Assembly (NCBI GenBank): GCA_001642945.1
Contig: LGRT01000023.1
Span: forward strand, 1-64,000
Length of the DNA stretch: 64,000 nt
Origin: Rhodobacteraceae bacterium SB2
Lineage (GTDB): Bacteria > Pseudomonadota > Alphaproteobacteria > Rhodobacterales > Rhodobacteraceae
Reading direction: 5' to 3'
A program made the position numbers and the translations under genes. The notes under the pieces are model-generated. The model had not been told where the DNA came from. It saw only the letters and a list, made by a program, of their open reading frames with translations, and ran no database searches. Position 1 is the stretch's first letter; every line of letters starts with the position of its first letter. Shown here in pieces: positions 1 to 6,020 of the stretch.

Positions 1-2
1 AC

Positions 3-353
3 AAAAAAACACTTGCCGTTGAGAGCTTGCTAGAGGGTCAAGCAGAGGCTTTAACGCAAACAGCTATATCCAAAGCACTCGAGGGCGACAGTGTTGCCCT
101 CAAGCTTTGTCTGGATAGGATAGCGCCCGCCCCAAAAGATAATACGGTTCAATTCTCCTTGCCCTCTATAGTTACTGCCAGTGATGCATCAAAGGCGGCG
201 GGAAGCGTTCTCAGCGCTGTAAGTAGCGGCGAACTTACACCAATCGAGGCAACCCGCGTTATGGGGCTTATAGACAGCGTCAGGCGCACTCTTGAACTCA
301 CCGATATTGAAAATCGCTTGAAGGCTTTAGAACATGACCTCGCAACAGCTTGA
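3..353 (+). CDS. DUF5681-like protein, C-terminal part (5' end outside window)
   Basis: The reading frame is open from the first bases of the window, so the start lies upstream; a TTG at 27 is probably internal. The visible 116 residues show the pattern I associate with DUF5681 proteins: an ALEGDSVALKLCLDRIAP segment, then LTPIEATRVMGLIDSVRR and a C-terminal helix ending in ENRLKALE. Family members are small and often sit next to phage or plasmid packaging genes; their molecular role is not established. The next ORF starts inside this one (20-base overlap), which implies translational coupling. The assignment rests on remembered family sequence only; phage or island origin is inferred from the tRNA-Ser attachment repeat 3 kb downstream. 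Confidence 0.7.
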   Translation, partial: KKTLAVESLLEGQAEALTQTAISKALEGDSVALKLCLDRIAPAPKDNTVQFSLPSIVTASDASKAAGSVLSAVSSGELTPIEATRVMGLIDSVRRTLELTDIENRLKALEHDLATA

Positions 354-525
354 TAAGCGTCTCTCACGTATAGCCGCTAAGGTGCCTGAGAAGCCCAATC
401 AAGAAGCAGAGGCGGCGTTCAAAGCCATTATTACCTATCTAGATGAATTAGCCGCCCGCAAAGCAGGGGGAGACCCTGATGTGCAAGCAGAAATAGAAAT
501 GGCGGCAAAGGCGCTTAGAAAATGA
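334..525 (+). CDS. Small hypothetical protein coupled to the DUF5681 gene
   Basis: This is a 63-residue ORF whose ATG lies inside the end of the upstream gene and whose TGA overlaps the next ATG as ATGA. It is charged and probably helical, rich in Ala, Glu and Lys, with no signal peptide or membrane segment. I do not recognise a family. The overlap on both sides is the main support for it being real: three ORFs (to 680) appear to be read as one translationally coupled unit. It may be a small phage or island accessory protein, which is inference from context. Confidence 0.6.
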   Translation: MTSQQLDKRLSRIAAKVPEKPNQEAEAAFKAIITYLDELAARKAGGDPDVQAEIEMAAKALRK

Positions 526-680
526 AGTTTGAAAAACGCCTTAAGCATCTGGAACAGTTGCAAGTGGCAAAACGGTATGAACCACCCTTGATTGTCACTC
601 GTTTCATTGAGCCAAATGATGGAGAAGCAAAGCGGCTCAGAACTCTGAGACGAAATATAAAACTAGAAGAACTAAAATAG
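522..680 (+). CDS. 52-residue hypothetical protein, third in coupled cluster
   Basis: The ATG overlaps the stop of the preceding ORF (ATGA at 522-525), and the frame runs 52 codons to a TAG at 678-680. The product is strongly basic and highly charged, beginning MKFEKRLKHLEQLQ and ending in an Arg/Lys/Glu-rich helix. It has no recognised domain. The size is below usual gene-calling limits, so it could be missed. Support comes from the exact overlap, the consistent orientation and the lack of any competing ORF. Two convergent genes begin on the other strand just downstream (694). Confidence 0.5.
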   Translation: MKFEKRLKHLEQLQVAKRYEPPLIVTRFIEPNDGEAKRLRTLRRNIKLEELK

Positions 681-693
681 CTGGCATTTATGT

Positions 694-1230
694 TCAGTTT
701 TTCTTCATTTCAGCATCAAATTTAGAAGCCCATTCACTTGCTTTTTGTTCATCAAACAGATCAGAAAATTCATCTGAATAGAGTGAGGACAGCCCTCGTG
801 AAGCCCAAAACACGCCTTTATTATAGGCTTGGAAAAACAACACCTCTGCTTTTGCGTGATTTTGTTGCACATCGTCCCCAAAAAAATATGCTGCAGCGAG
901 CGCAAACGTAGCTGCAGGATACCCCATTTCATGAGATCGCTTTATCTCTGCTATAGCTTTAGAGCTTTCACCTAGTCGCAAATAGCCACGCGCCCTGTAC
1001 AAAATATGACGAGCTTGTTTTTTACTGCCGCGGTTCAACACGCTATCACAGGCCGCAATAAGTGCTATTGGTTCAATATTGGAAAAATCAACTGGCTCCG
1101 CAACAGCCAATGGATCAGCTTGAAGAGAGCCCAAAACATCACATTTTTCTTCACCTAACAAAGGCTCAGCAGTCAGAGCTAGTATTGCTATATATAAAGT
1201 ATGAACAGGCTTAATATTTATTCCAAACAT
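694..1230 (-). CDS. Exported Sel1/TPR-like repeat protein
   Basis: The product has 178 residues. A hydrophobic stretch at about residues 10-25 looks like a signal peptide or a membrane anchor. The centre holds helical pairs typical of TPR/Sel1 repeats (ARGYLRLGESSKAIAEIKRSHEMGYPAATFALAAAYFFG, quoted here only as residues about 85-123, then AEVLFFQAYNKG). Sel1-like repeats mediate protein-protein contacts, often in the periplasm. The ATG at 1230 has GGAAAAAATACG just upstream and overlaps the end of the thermonuclease gene by 20 bases, so the two are one operon. The two Cys residues near the start of the mature part could form a disulfide. Specific function unknown. Confidence 0.65.
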   Translation of the reverse strand: MFGINIKPVHTLYIAILALTAEPLLGEEKCDVLGSLQADPLAVAEPVDFSNIEPIALIAACDSVLNRGSKKQARHILYRARGYLRLGESSKAIAEIKRSHEMGYPAATFALAAAYFFGDDVQQNHAKAEVLFFQAYNKGVFWASRGLSSLYSDEFSDLFDEQKASEWASKFDAEMKKN

Positions 1231-1756
1231 CGTATTTTTTCCAAAGCTTGCATGATGTATTATCCATCATTGTTTTTCCAAAATCGACGCCATTAATTTT
1301 ACAATAACCCACTACTCTATCGTATGTGGTCGCACCAGTTAGGCCGCAAACCGCATATTGACCTTGAAACCTTTGCGCAAATTTCGTGACGCGTTTGCCT
1401 TCAGGTGTACTATTTTCAGGGCAGTCTAAAGCGGCAATTCGTACTGCTTTTCCCACTACCTCAAACGTATCCCCATCGCGCACATGCGTGATTTTACCTT
1501 CTAGAATGTTCTTATTTTGCAGAGGTCGCGTATCAGAGCTAGGAAACCCAGATAACTTGGAAGTGATGTACTCTGGGTTTTCATAGAGCCAGAAGCCGCC
1601 TAAAACAGCCATGCTAAAAAGAAATAGGATGCGGTTTGAACTTATGTTTCTGGGTTTTTTACGATAGAGGCGTTTAGGTTTATTACCACCTTTTATGGCT
1701 TTTAAATATTGGTTCTTCTGCCAAGGTGATTGACGGTTTTTTCGATCATCATTCAT
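1211..1756 (-). CDS. Membrane-anchored thermonuclease (SNase-like) protein
   Basis: This 181-residue protein has a basic N-terminus, one membrane segment at about residues 43-58, and a C-terminal staphylococcal-nuclease-like domain from about residue 86. The DGDTF motif (94-98) and the three residues matching the catalytic triad of SNase are visible: Arg106 and Glu114 in RIAALDCPE, and Arg147 in the DRVVGY stretch. The domain is shorter than in classical SNase but appears complete to the Lys/Trp-rich C-terminus. The topology would put the nuclease in the periplasm, anchored to the inner membrane. It overlaps the Sel1-like gene by 20 bases. In a prophage-like context it could act on incoming or released DNA; that is inference. 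Confidence 0.75.
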   Translation of the reverse strand: MNDDRKNRQSPWQKNQYLKAIKGGNKPKRLYRKKPRNISSNRILFLFSMAVLGGFWLYENPEYITSKLSGFPSSDTRPLQNKNILEGKITHVRDGDTFEVVGKAVRIAALDCPENSTPEGKRVTKFAQRFQGQYAVCGLTGATTYDRVVGYCKINGVDFGKTMMDNTSCKLWKKYDVWNKY

Positions 1757-1795
1757 TACAGATGATGATGTTGATTTGACTGAGATGCAGCGGCA

Positions 1796-2131
1796 CTAAT
1801 CAAAGTTGTATCCCTTGGCGATGCAGTATTTTTTGAGAGCGGAAATTAACATAATTGCTGCTGGCATATTTTCTTGATTTGAATGCTTCCAAAATGAAGA
1901 ATTGTATTCTTCAACCACTAAAACATGTAATTCAACCAGTGAAGTTTTTGTTTTTTTAAAGCATTCATAAAGAACTTGCTCTGATGGGCTAGGGTTCATC
2001 ATTAAGCCTTCAAACGCGCCCAACAGATGTATCATCTGCTCAGTTTCATTGTACCTCGTCCACACTTTTTTATTAAAAGCGTCAGCCTGTGGTGCAAGCG
2101 TAATAAAAAATAGTAGCAGTATGGCGCGCAT
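1796..2131 (-). CDS. Small secreted hypothetical protein
   Basis: I chose the ATG at 2131 because a GAGGAGAAG ribosome site lies about eight bases upstream and translation from there begins directly with a signal peptide (MRAILLLFFITLAPQADA, cleavage expected after ADA). An in-frame ATG at 2152 would add seven basic residues and overlap the preceding small ORF. The mature part is about 93 residues with two Cys near the middle and end, suggesting a periplasmic disulfide-bonded domain. I do not recognise a family. It is the second gene of a minus-strand run 2291 to 694 whose products are all predicted membrane-bound or exported. Confidence 0.6.
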   Translation of the reverse strand: MRAILLLFFITLAPQADAFNKKVWTRYNETEQMIHLLGAFEGLMMNPSPSEQVLYECFKKTKTSLVELHVLVVEEYNSSFWKHSNQENMPAAIMLISALKKYCIAKGYNFD

Positions 2132-2135
2132 CACG

Positions 2136-2291
2136 TTACTTCTCCTCTTCATTCTCTAGCATCACATTAATCTGCTTAACGACTTGATCGTTTTCACCTT
2201 CAAGCAGAGCAACTCTTTCTGACAGTTCTTTAATTTTGCGGTTAAGCAAGAACCACATAATGATGACCAGAAGTAACGCTAGAGCTTCCAT
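2136..2291 (-). CDS. 51-residue single-pass membrane/coiled-coil protein
   Basis: An ATG at 2291 opens a 51-codon frame ending in TAA at 2136-2138. The N-terminus is a membrane span (LALLLVIIMWFLL, residues 4-16) followed by an Arg/Lys stop-transfer and a heptad-like coiled coil rich in Leu, Glu and Val to the end. This layout resembles small phage lysis-accessory (inner-membrane spanin-like) proteins or divisome-like FtsB/FtsL mini-proteins, but no family is assigned. Its last codons carry the GAGGAG ribosome site of the next gene, so the two are coupled. Real status is inferred from layout and spacing. Confidence 0.55.
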   Translation of the reverse strand: MEALALLLVIIMWFLLNRKIKELSERVALLEGENDQVVKQINVMLENEEEK

Positions 2292-2363
2292 AATAAACCT
2301 CTCAATTTAAGACAAACCATTACGGAAAATCATGTTCTATGCAACAACTTCGCTTGGTTCAGT

Positions 2364-2375
2364 CCCCCCCCCCCC
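2364..2375. repeat. Poly-C tract, 12 bases
   Basis: Twelve consecutive C residues lie in the 210-base gap between the small membrane-protein gene and the CoiA-like gene. No ORF crosses it on either strand with support. It belongs to a set of long C/G runs in the window (also at 9835, 11673, 38432 and 44062). Confidence 0.9.
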
Positions 2376-2502
2376 GCGATCTCACCAGCGCATTTTAAAA
2401 TCCAGTCTGAGGCCTAACCCGTTCACAGAAACTTTATCTGACACCACTGAGAGATCGAAGCGGGTGGGATTTATTTTGTAAGTTCACTTTGGAAACTCTA
2501 AT

Positions 2503-3183
2503 CTAAAAAGGTGTTATCAATTCATCAAAGAAGCTTTCACGATCTCTCAGCAAGTTTAGAAGCTCTGCCTTTTCAATGGTAAACCAGCCACGGCTACATA
2601 AGCCTACCAATGCCTCCCAATCAGAAGTCCAGTACTCAGATTTAACTGCACCCCAATCAAATAATACGGGTGTCTCCAAGAAACCCCATCGTCTGTAACT
2701 AGGGAAAGCATTATTGGGGAGGTTGACCTGAGTGAACCGTGGGTAATCAAATTTTCTCCAAGGAAACAGATGCGGCCTACTATCAAAAAGCTCAAAATCG
2801 TTTTTTAACTTTCTTCCATCAACGATCCAAATGATGCGTTCATAAAAGTTCGTTCTGGAAAGAATTTCGTCTGGGCTAATTGCTGAATGCTGAAACTCAA
2901 TCACCAATCCATCAGGTGTTTTGACGTCAGCAATGTGTTTTTCACCATAGTCTGCTTTATGGACTACCTCTTGCCACTCTACAGGGAACTGGTCTTTCCA
3001 ATCACGATGCCATTGAGTTTCATTTTCCCACCAATGATCACAGGTTTGTTTTGTCTTATGCGCCCAATGCCAGACTTTTCTATTGCCACACTTGGCGATC
3101 ATTTCAGTGCCACAGCAAGGACAGACACCTAGTGCATTAGGTGTTGCTTCAATTCTTTGATCGCGTTGTAGAGCGAATTTCAT
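2503..3183 (-). CDS. CoiA-like nuclease-family protein
   Basis: The product is 226 residues from the ATG at 3183; the longer frame to 3201 uses TTG and lacks support. The N-terminus has a possible zinc site (Cys21, Cys23, Cys24, with Cys32) followed by HWAH at residues 39-42, as in CoiA-type proteins. The core ADVKTPDGLVIEFQHS (about 85-100) gives Asp86, Glu96 and Gln98, which fits a PD-(D/E)xK nuclease active site. CoiA homologues are linked to natural transformation in Gram-positive bacteria, but many are uncharacterised or found on mobile elements. It lies between the exported-protein run and the tRNA-Ser fragment, so it is probably island cargo. Function in DNA processing is inferred. Confidence 0.65.
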   Translation of the reverse strand: MKFALQRDQRIEATPNALGVCPCCGTEMIAKCGNRKVWHWAHKTKQTCDHWWENETQWHRDWKDQFPVEWQEVVHKADYGEKHIADVKTPDGLVIEFQHSAISPDEILSRTNFYERIIWIVDGRKLKNDFELFDSRPHLFPWRKFDYPRFTQVNLPNNAFPSYRRWGFLETPVLFDWGAVKSEYWTSDWEALVGLCSRGWFTIEKAELLNLLRDRESFFDELITPF

Positions 3184-3343
3184 AACGCGAAGATAACGCA
3201 ATCAAAACATATTTGAAGCTCATTTGTGACGCCACAAATAGCCATGTGCAGCTATGAAGAGAAACTTAACTGTATATGGAAATGTATATAGATCTACCAA
3301 TAATCTCTTAAATATTTGATAAATGTACATATTTTTGGAGATA

Positions 3344-3406
3344 GTGGCGGAGACGAAGGGATTCGAACCCTCGAGACCCTTCCGGGCCTACTCCCTTAGC
3401 AGGGGA
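3344..3406 (-). repeat. tRNA-Ser 3' fragment, left attachment-site copy (63 bp)
   Basis: These 63 bases are identical to 5388-5450, the 3' part of the complete tRNA-Ser(GCT). The copy runs from the CCA end through T arm, long variable arm and anticodon arm, then diverges at 3407; it lacks the acceptor 5' strand and D arm and cannot be a tRNA. Duplicated tRNA 3' ends are the usual scar of tyrosine-recombinase integration. Here it marks the left end of the small island and probably the right end of the element lying to its left. Confidence 0.9.
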
Positions 3407-3733
3407 TAACCTTTTAACGCAGCGCCCTGCAAACTATAGAATCCTTGACGCTCAAATTGCGCCGTAATGAGGCCTAATGCAGTAGTTAAGCGCAAATTTG
3501 CGCTTTAAAAATTATTCTACAGGTAACGGTCAAAAATAATGAATTCTTTTCAATCGTTTTATATCATTTTTAAATCTAACTACTAAACATGCAAAATAAT
3601 TTAAAAAACGGAATACCACGCCTCAGACAAAAAATGTTTGCCAACGAGTAAAATAAAGAATTGAATTAAAGCCTTATATCCAAAGTAAACAAACGATACT
3701 ATTTTAGCGTAATAAAAGAGAGATACACTCATC
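3407..3733. other. AT-rich left flank of the island, no gene seen
   Basis: About 330 bases follow the tRNA fragment with no supportable ORF. The stretch contains the 18-bp palindrome described separately and an AT-rich run leading into the GIY-YIG gene. No integrase, excisionase or promoter could be identified with confidence. Confidence 0.6.
3488..3505. repeat. Perfect 18-bp palindrome near left end of island
   Basis: AAGCGCAAATTTGCGCTT is its own reverse complement. It lies 82 bases inside the left attachment copy. A version differing at one base (AAGCGCAAAGTTGCGCTT, 5301-5318) lies 69 bases inside the right copy, where it is followed by a T-rich run and looks like a terminator. On this left copy the T run is weak (TTTAAAAATTATT). 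It could be a terminator or a protein-binding site. Confidence 0.75.
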
Positions 3734-4657
3734 ATGGCAGACCCCTACACCATTCAAATACACGTGCTTGATGGGAACCCCAATGGCTTTAGGATAATTA
3801 ACCGGCCAGCCGATTGGAGTGGTTGCGGCATCGTTTTTCCACGTGAGGAGCTAGCAAAAGGTATCGACTTTGACCTTTTGAAACGGTGTGGTGTGTATAT
3901 TCTTTGGGACCATGATCAAAGTAGCGGAGAGCTATATATCGGTCAGTCTGAAGTTGTTTCTCAAAGAATTTCAGAGCATAATAAATCAAAAAAGTTTTGG
4001 AAAAATGCCATTGCGTTTACTTCTGAAAATAATATTTTGAACGCGGGACATATAAGATGGTTGGAATATAATTTAATTCAACGAATTAAAGAGATTGGAA
4101 GCCGGAGTTTGACCAATCAAAACACACCTTCCAAACCATCTTTATCTTTGCAAGATGAGTCTTTGAGCCAAGTTTTTTTAAAACGTATGCTAGAAATATT
4201 TCCACTCATTGGTTTAAGTGCATTTGAGACGCCATCTGAAGCCACTTACAATATCAAACTCGAAGAAAACGCGCTTGGCATCAGTGATCAAAACTTAGCT
4301 GAACGCGACACAGTAATAGTCCCGACTGGAAAAACGGGGCAAGGCTTTGAAGAAGTATTTTTAGGATCCGACTGTTGGTATTCTGTAAGACTGTCAGAAA
4401 AGTCAAAAAGCCAACTTAAATATATCGCTGCTTATAGACCATCTCCAGAGTCAGCAGTCACACACTTTGCAAAGATTTCGTCGATTGAACCGTATGGTGA
4501 AGGAAACGATAATAGATATAAAATAATCTTTGCAAAAAAAGCTGATAAAATCAAAGATATTCCCTTTGGTACAGCCAAAATAGGAGCTATGCAAAGTCCT
4601 AGGTACGTCACGAAAGACTCACTTCTTTCTTGCGAAGATTTGGGCGAAATTTTGTGA
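3734..4657 (+). CDS. GIY-YIG nuclease-family protein with unrecognised C-terminal domain
   Basis: The 307-residue product starts with a TIQIHVLDG segment typical of one widespread GIY-YIG subfamily. The nuclease motifs are complete: GVY (53-55), YIG (68-70), Arg78, His82, Glu111 and Asn113 in RWLEYNLIQR. Residues about 200-307 form a second domain (VFLGSDCWYSVRL, then YIAAYRPSPESAVTHFAKI, then a RYVT stretch near the end) that I recall only vaguely from restriction- or helicase-associated proteins. GIY-YIG enzymes cut DNA with a single metal ion and occur in homing, repair and restriction. The next gene begins seven bases after the stop. Codon and base use are AT-rich compared with core genes. 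A role in island defence or maintenance is inference. Confidence 0.75.
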   Translation: MADPYTIQIHVLDGNPNGFRIINRPADWSGCGIVFPREELAKGIDFDLLKRCGVYILWDHDQSSGELYIGQSEVVSQRISEHNKSKKFWKNAIAFTSENNILNAGHIRWLEYNLIQRIKEIGSRSLTNQNTPSKPSLSLQDESLSQVFLKRMLEIFPLIGLSAFETPSEATYNIKLEENALGISDQNLAERDTVIVPTGKTGQGFEEVFLGSDCWYSVRLSEKSKSQLKYIAAYRPSPESAVTHFAKISSIEPYGEGNDNRYKIIFAKKADKIKDIPFGTAKIGAMQSPRYVTKDSLLSCEDLGEIL

Positions 4658-4664
4658 TGGTACG

Positions 4665-5228
4665 ATGATCATTATCTTCGAGAATAAAGAATACATGCAG
4701 ATTGTACGTCATGACCCAGCTCAAATGGATCTTTGTTCAATTAGTTCAAATAAATACCAAACGTTGCATATGTTTACGGGCTTTTATCACGACATGCTTA
4801 AGTACTGGGAGCACCGCAGTATTGGGCGCGAATGTGAAATCATAGAAGACGAATTTGCAACAGATGAATTTAGGTTTTCAACAATAGTTCCATCAGAAAT
4901 GGTAGAGTCTCGCCTATCATTAGAAATCGAGGATATACATTACACGTCTAGAATTTTCAGATCGAACATAAAGGATAGTGAAAACATACACGAAATCGTA
5001 AAAAGTCTTGATAGAGAGCAAGAGGGTAAACCTCCTAAGGCTGCTGAAATTAATCCCGAGGGCTCTGGTTGGTACACTGAAAATATAAAAATGTATTCGA
5101 AGTTAAAGGCTCTGGAAGGCGTACTTGAATTGCATGGTATTATTGTAAGCGATGAAGAAAATGGAAACTTATCATGGGGGTATTCCAGCATTTCGCAGCT
5201 TACACCTCCACACAAAGTATCAGAGTAA
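4665..5228 (+). CDS. Unrecognised 187-residue protein, partner of GIY-YIG gene
   Basis: The ATG lies seven bases downstream of the nuclease gene stop, so the two form one transcription unit that ends at a hairpin terminator at 5299. The product is acidic and soluble, with no signal peptide, membrane span or motif I recognise. It starts with a beta-like MIIIFENKEYMQIVRHD, has an aromatic centre (MFTGFYHDMLKYWEHR) and a charged C-terminal half. It could be an immunity, specificity or regulatory partner of the nuclease; that is inference from tight pairing inside a two-gene island. Confidence 0.6.
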   Translation: MIIIFENKEYMQIVRHDPAQMDLCSISSNKYQTLHMFTGFYHDMLKYWEHRSIGRECEIIEDEFATDEFRFSTIVPSEMVESRLSLEIEDIHYTSRIFRSNIKDSENIHEIVKSLDREQEGKPPKAAEINPEGSGWYTENIKMYSKLKALEGVLELHGIIVSDEENGNLSWGYSSISQLTPPHKVSE

Positions 5229-5298
5229 GTTCAAAACTTAAATTTTGTTGCATGACTTTCTGCATTACAATTTTTCACAATCGAATGCCATACGCCGA

Positions 5299-5329
5299 AT
5301 AAGCGCAAAGTTGCGCTTATTTTTCTTTT
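5299..5329 (+). terminator. Intrinsic terminator of the island operon
   Basis: The inverted repeat ATAAGCGCAA / TTGCGCTTAT (5299-5308 and 5311-5320) is followed by TTTTCTTTT. It lies 70 bases after the stop of the unknown partner gene and reads correctly for the plus-strand operon. The core repeats the palindrome at 3488 with one base change. Confidence 0.75.
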
Positions 5330-5387
5330 GCATTCGCTTAAATTTATTGAGAGCTTACAGCTTAACTATGTGAAATAGCATCGATTT

Positions 5388-5450
5388 GTGGCGGAGACGA
5401 AGGGATTCGAACCCTCGAGACCCTTCCGGGCCTACTCCCTTAGCAGGGGA
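5388..5450 (-). repeat. Right attachment-site copy within tRNA-Ser (63 bp)
   Basis: Exact duplicate of 3344-3406 (offset 2044 bases). Identity ends on one side just past the CCA (5387 differs) and on the other inside the 5' side of the anticodon stem (5451 differs). The presumed crossover is therefore in the anticodon or downstream arm region, and the complete tRNA gene is kept on the chromosomal side. Confidence 0.9.
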
Positions 5451-5478
5451 GCGCCTTCGACCACTCGGCCACGTCTCC
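5389..5478 (-). tRNA. tRNA-Ser (anticodon GCT)
   Basis: Read on the minus strand, 5478 to 5389 gives a 90-nt serine tRNA with encoded CCA. The acceptor strands GGAGACG and CGTCTCC pair perfectly, the D arm carries GGCCGAGTGG, the anticodon loop reads CTGCTAA (anticodon GCT), a long variable arm is present as expected for class II tRNA, and the T loop is GGTTCGAATCC. It decodes AGC/AGU codons. The gene is the integration site of the adjacent island: its 3' 62 bases are repeated at 3344-3406. Confidence 0.97.
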
Positions 5479-5821
5479 GCTGATGGGTCTACAATTTTAT
5501 CGAATAGCAAAACAAGCGGAAAATATAAGAAACCCTCACTTTTTACGATTTGTTCGTTCCTACACCCTCAGCTGACGCGCAACGCCTGCACTTTTGCTGT
5601 GCATTTTTTAAGAAACTCCATCCAAACAACCCGCCCAGACATAGGAAATAAATCGAATGTTTGACGCATCGTGCAAAGAGATCGTCTGTTGGCAAATAAA
5701 ATAACAGCAAGCGTAGCGCTAACTGCGTATCCGCTTTGTTTCCAAAGCACAAAAAAACTCTCAATGCCTTAACAGTATAGCGTTGAAAGAGAGCATCCTA
5801 CGCAATTCAGGCATCATTTGA
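5479..5821. other. Intergenic region without supported gene
   Basis: About 340 bases upstream of the tRNA-Ser gene (the tRNA is transcribed leftward from 5478). Several short frames exist on both strands, but none has a convincing ribosome site, composition or family. The tRNA promoter should lie in its first 50-60 bases, though I cannot point to clear -35/-10 elements. Confidence 0.5.
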
Positions 5822-5965
5822 CTAGTCACCAAACCGCCATTGACATTTTTTTGTCCAACGACGCAACCCGGCAAGTCCCTCTTCCTTTAGCTCTTTGACA
5901 GAAGCTGACATAGAACGCACGATTTCAATAAAAGGCTTTGCAGCGTTTAAAATATGGCCCAGCAT
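5822..5965 (-). CDS. Possible 47-residue small protein downstream of ychF
   Basis: An ATG at 5965 preceded by AAGG four bases upstream opens a 47-codon frame ending in TAG at 5822-5824. The product is basic and amphipathic: MLGHILNAAKPFIEIVRSM, a charged helix, then a Trp/Arg/Lys-rich tail. It lies 55 bases downstream of the ychF stop in the same orientation. I recognise no family, and at this length the frame could be chance. Support is limited to spacing, ribosome site and peptide character. Confidence 0.35.
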   Translation of the reverse strand: MLGHILNAAKPFIEIVRSMSASVKELKEEGLAGLRRWTKKCQWRFGD

Positions 5966-6020
5966 GCAACCTTATTGCGCCACGCCCCGCAGGAAGAGCA
6001 AATTGCCTGTGCGCAGCGCC

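Noticed and set aside
3344-3406. Second functional tRNA-Ser gene
   Set aside because: Only the 3' part is present; the D arm and 5' acceptor strand are replaced by unrelated sequence after 3406.
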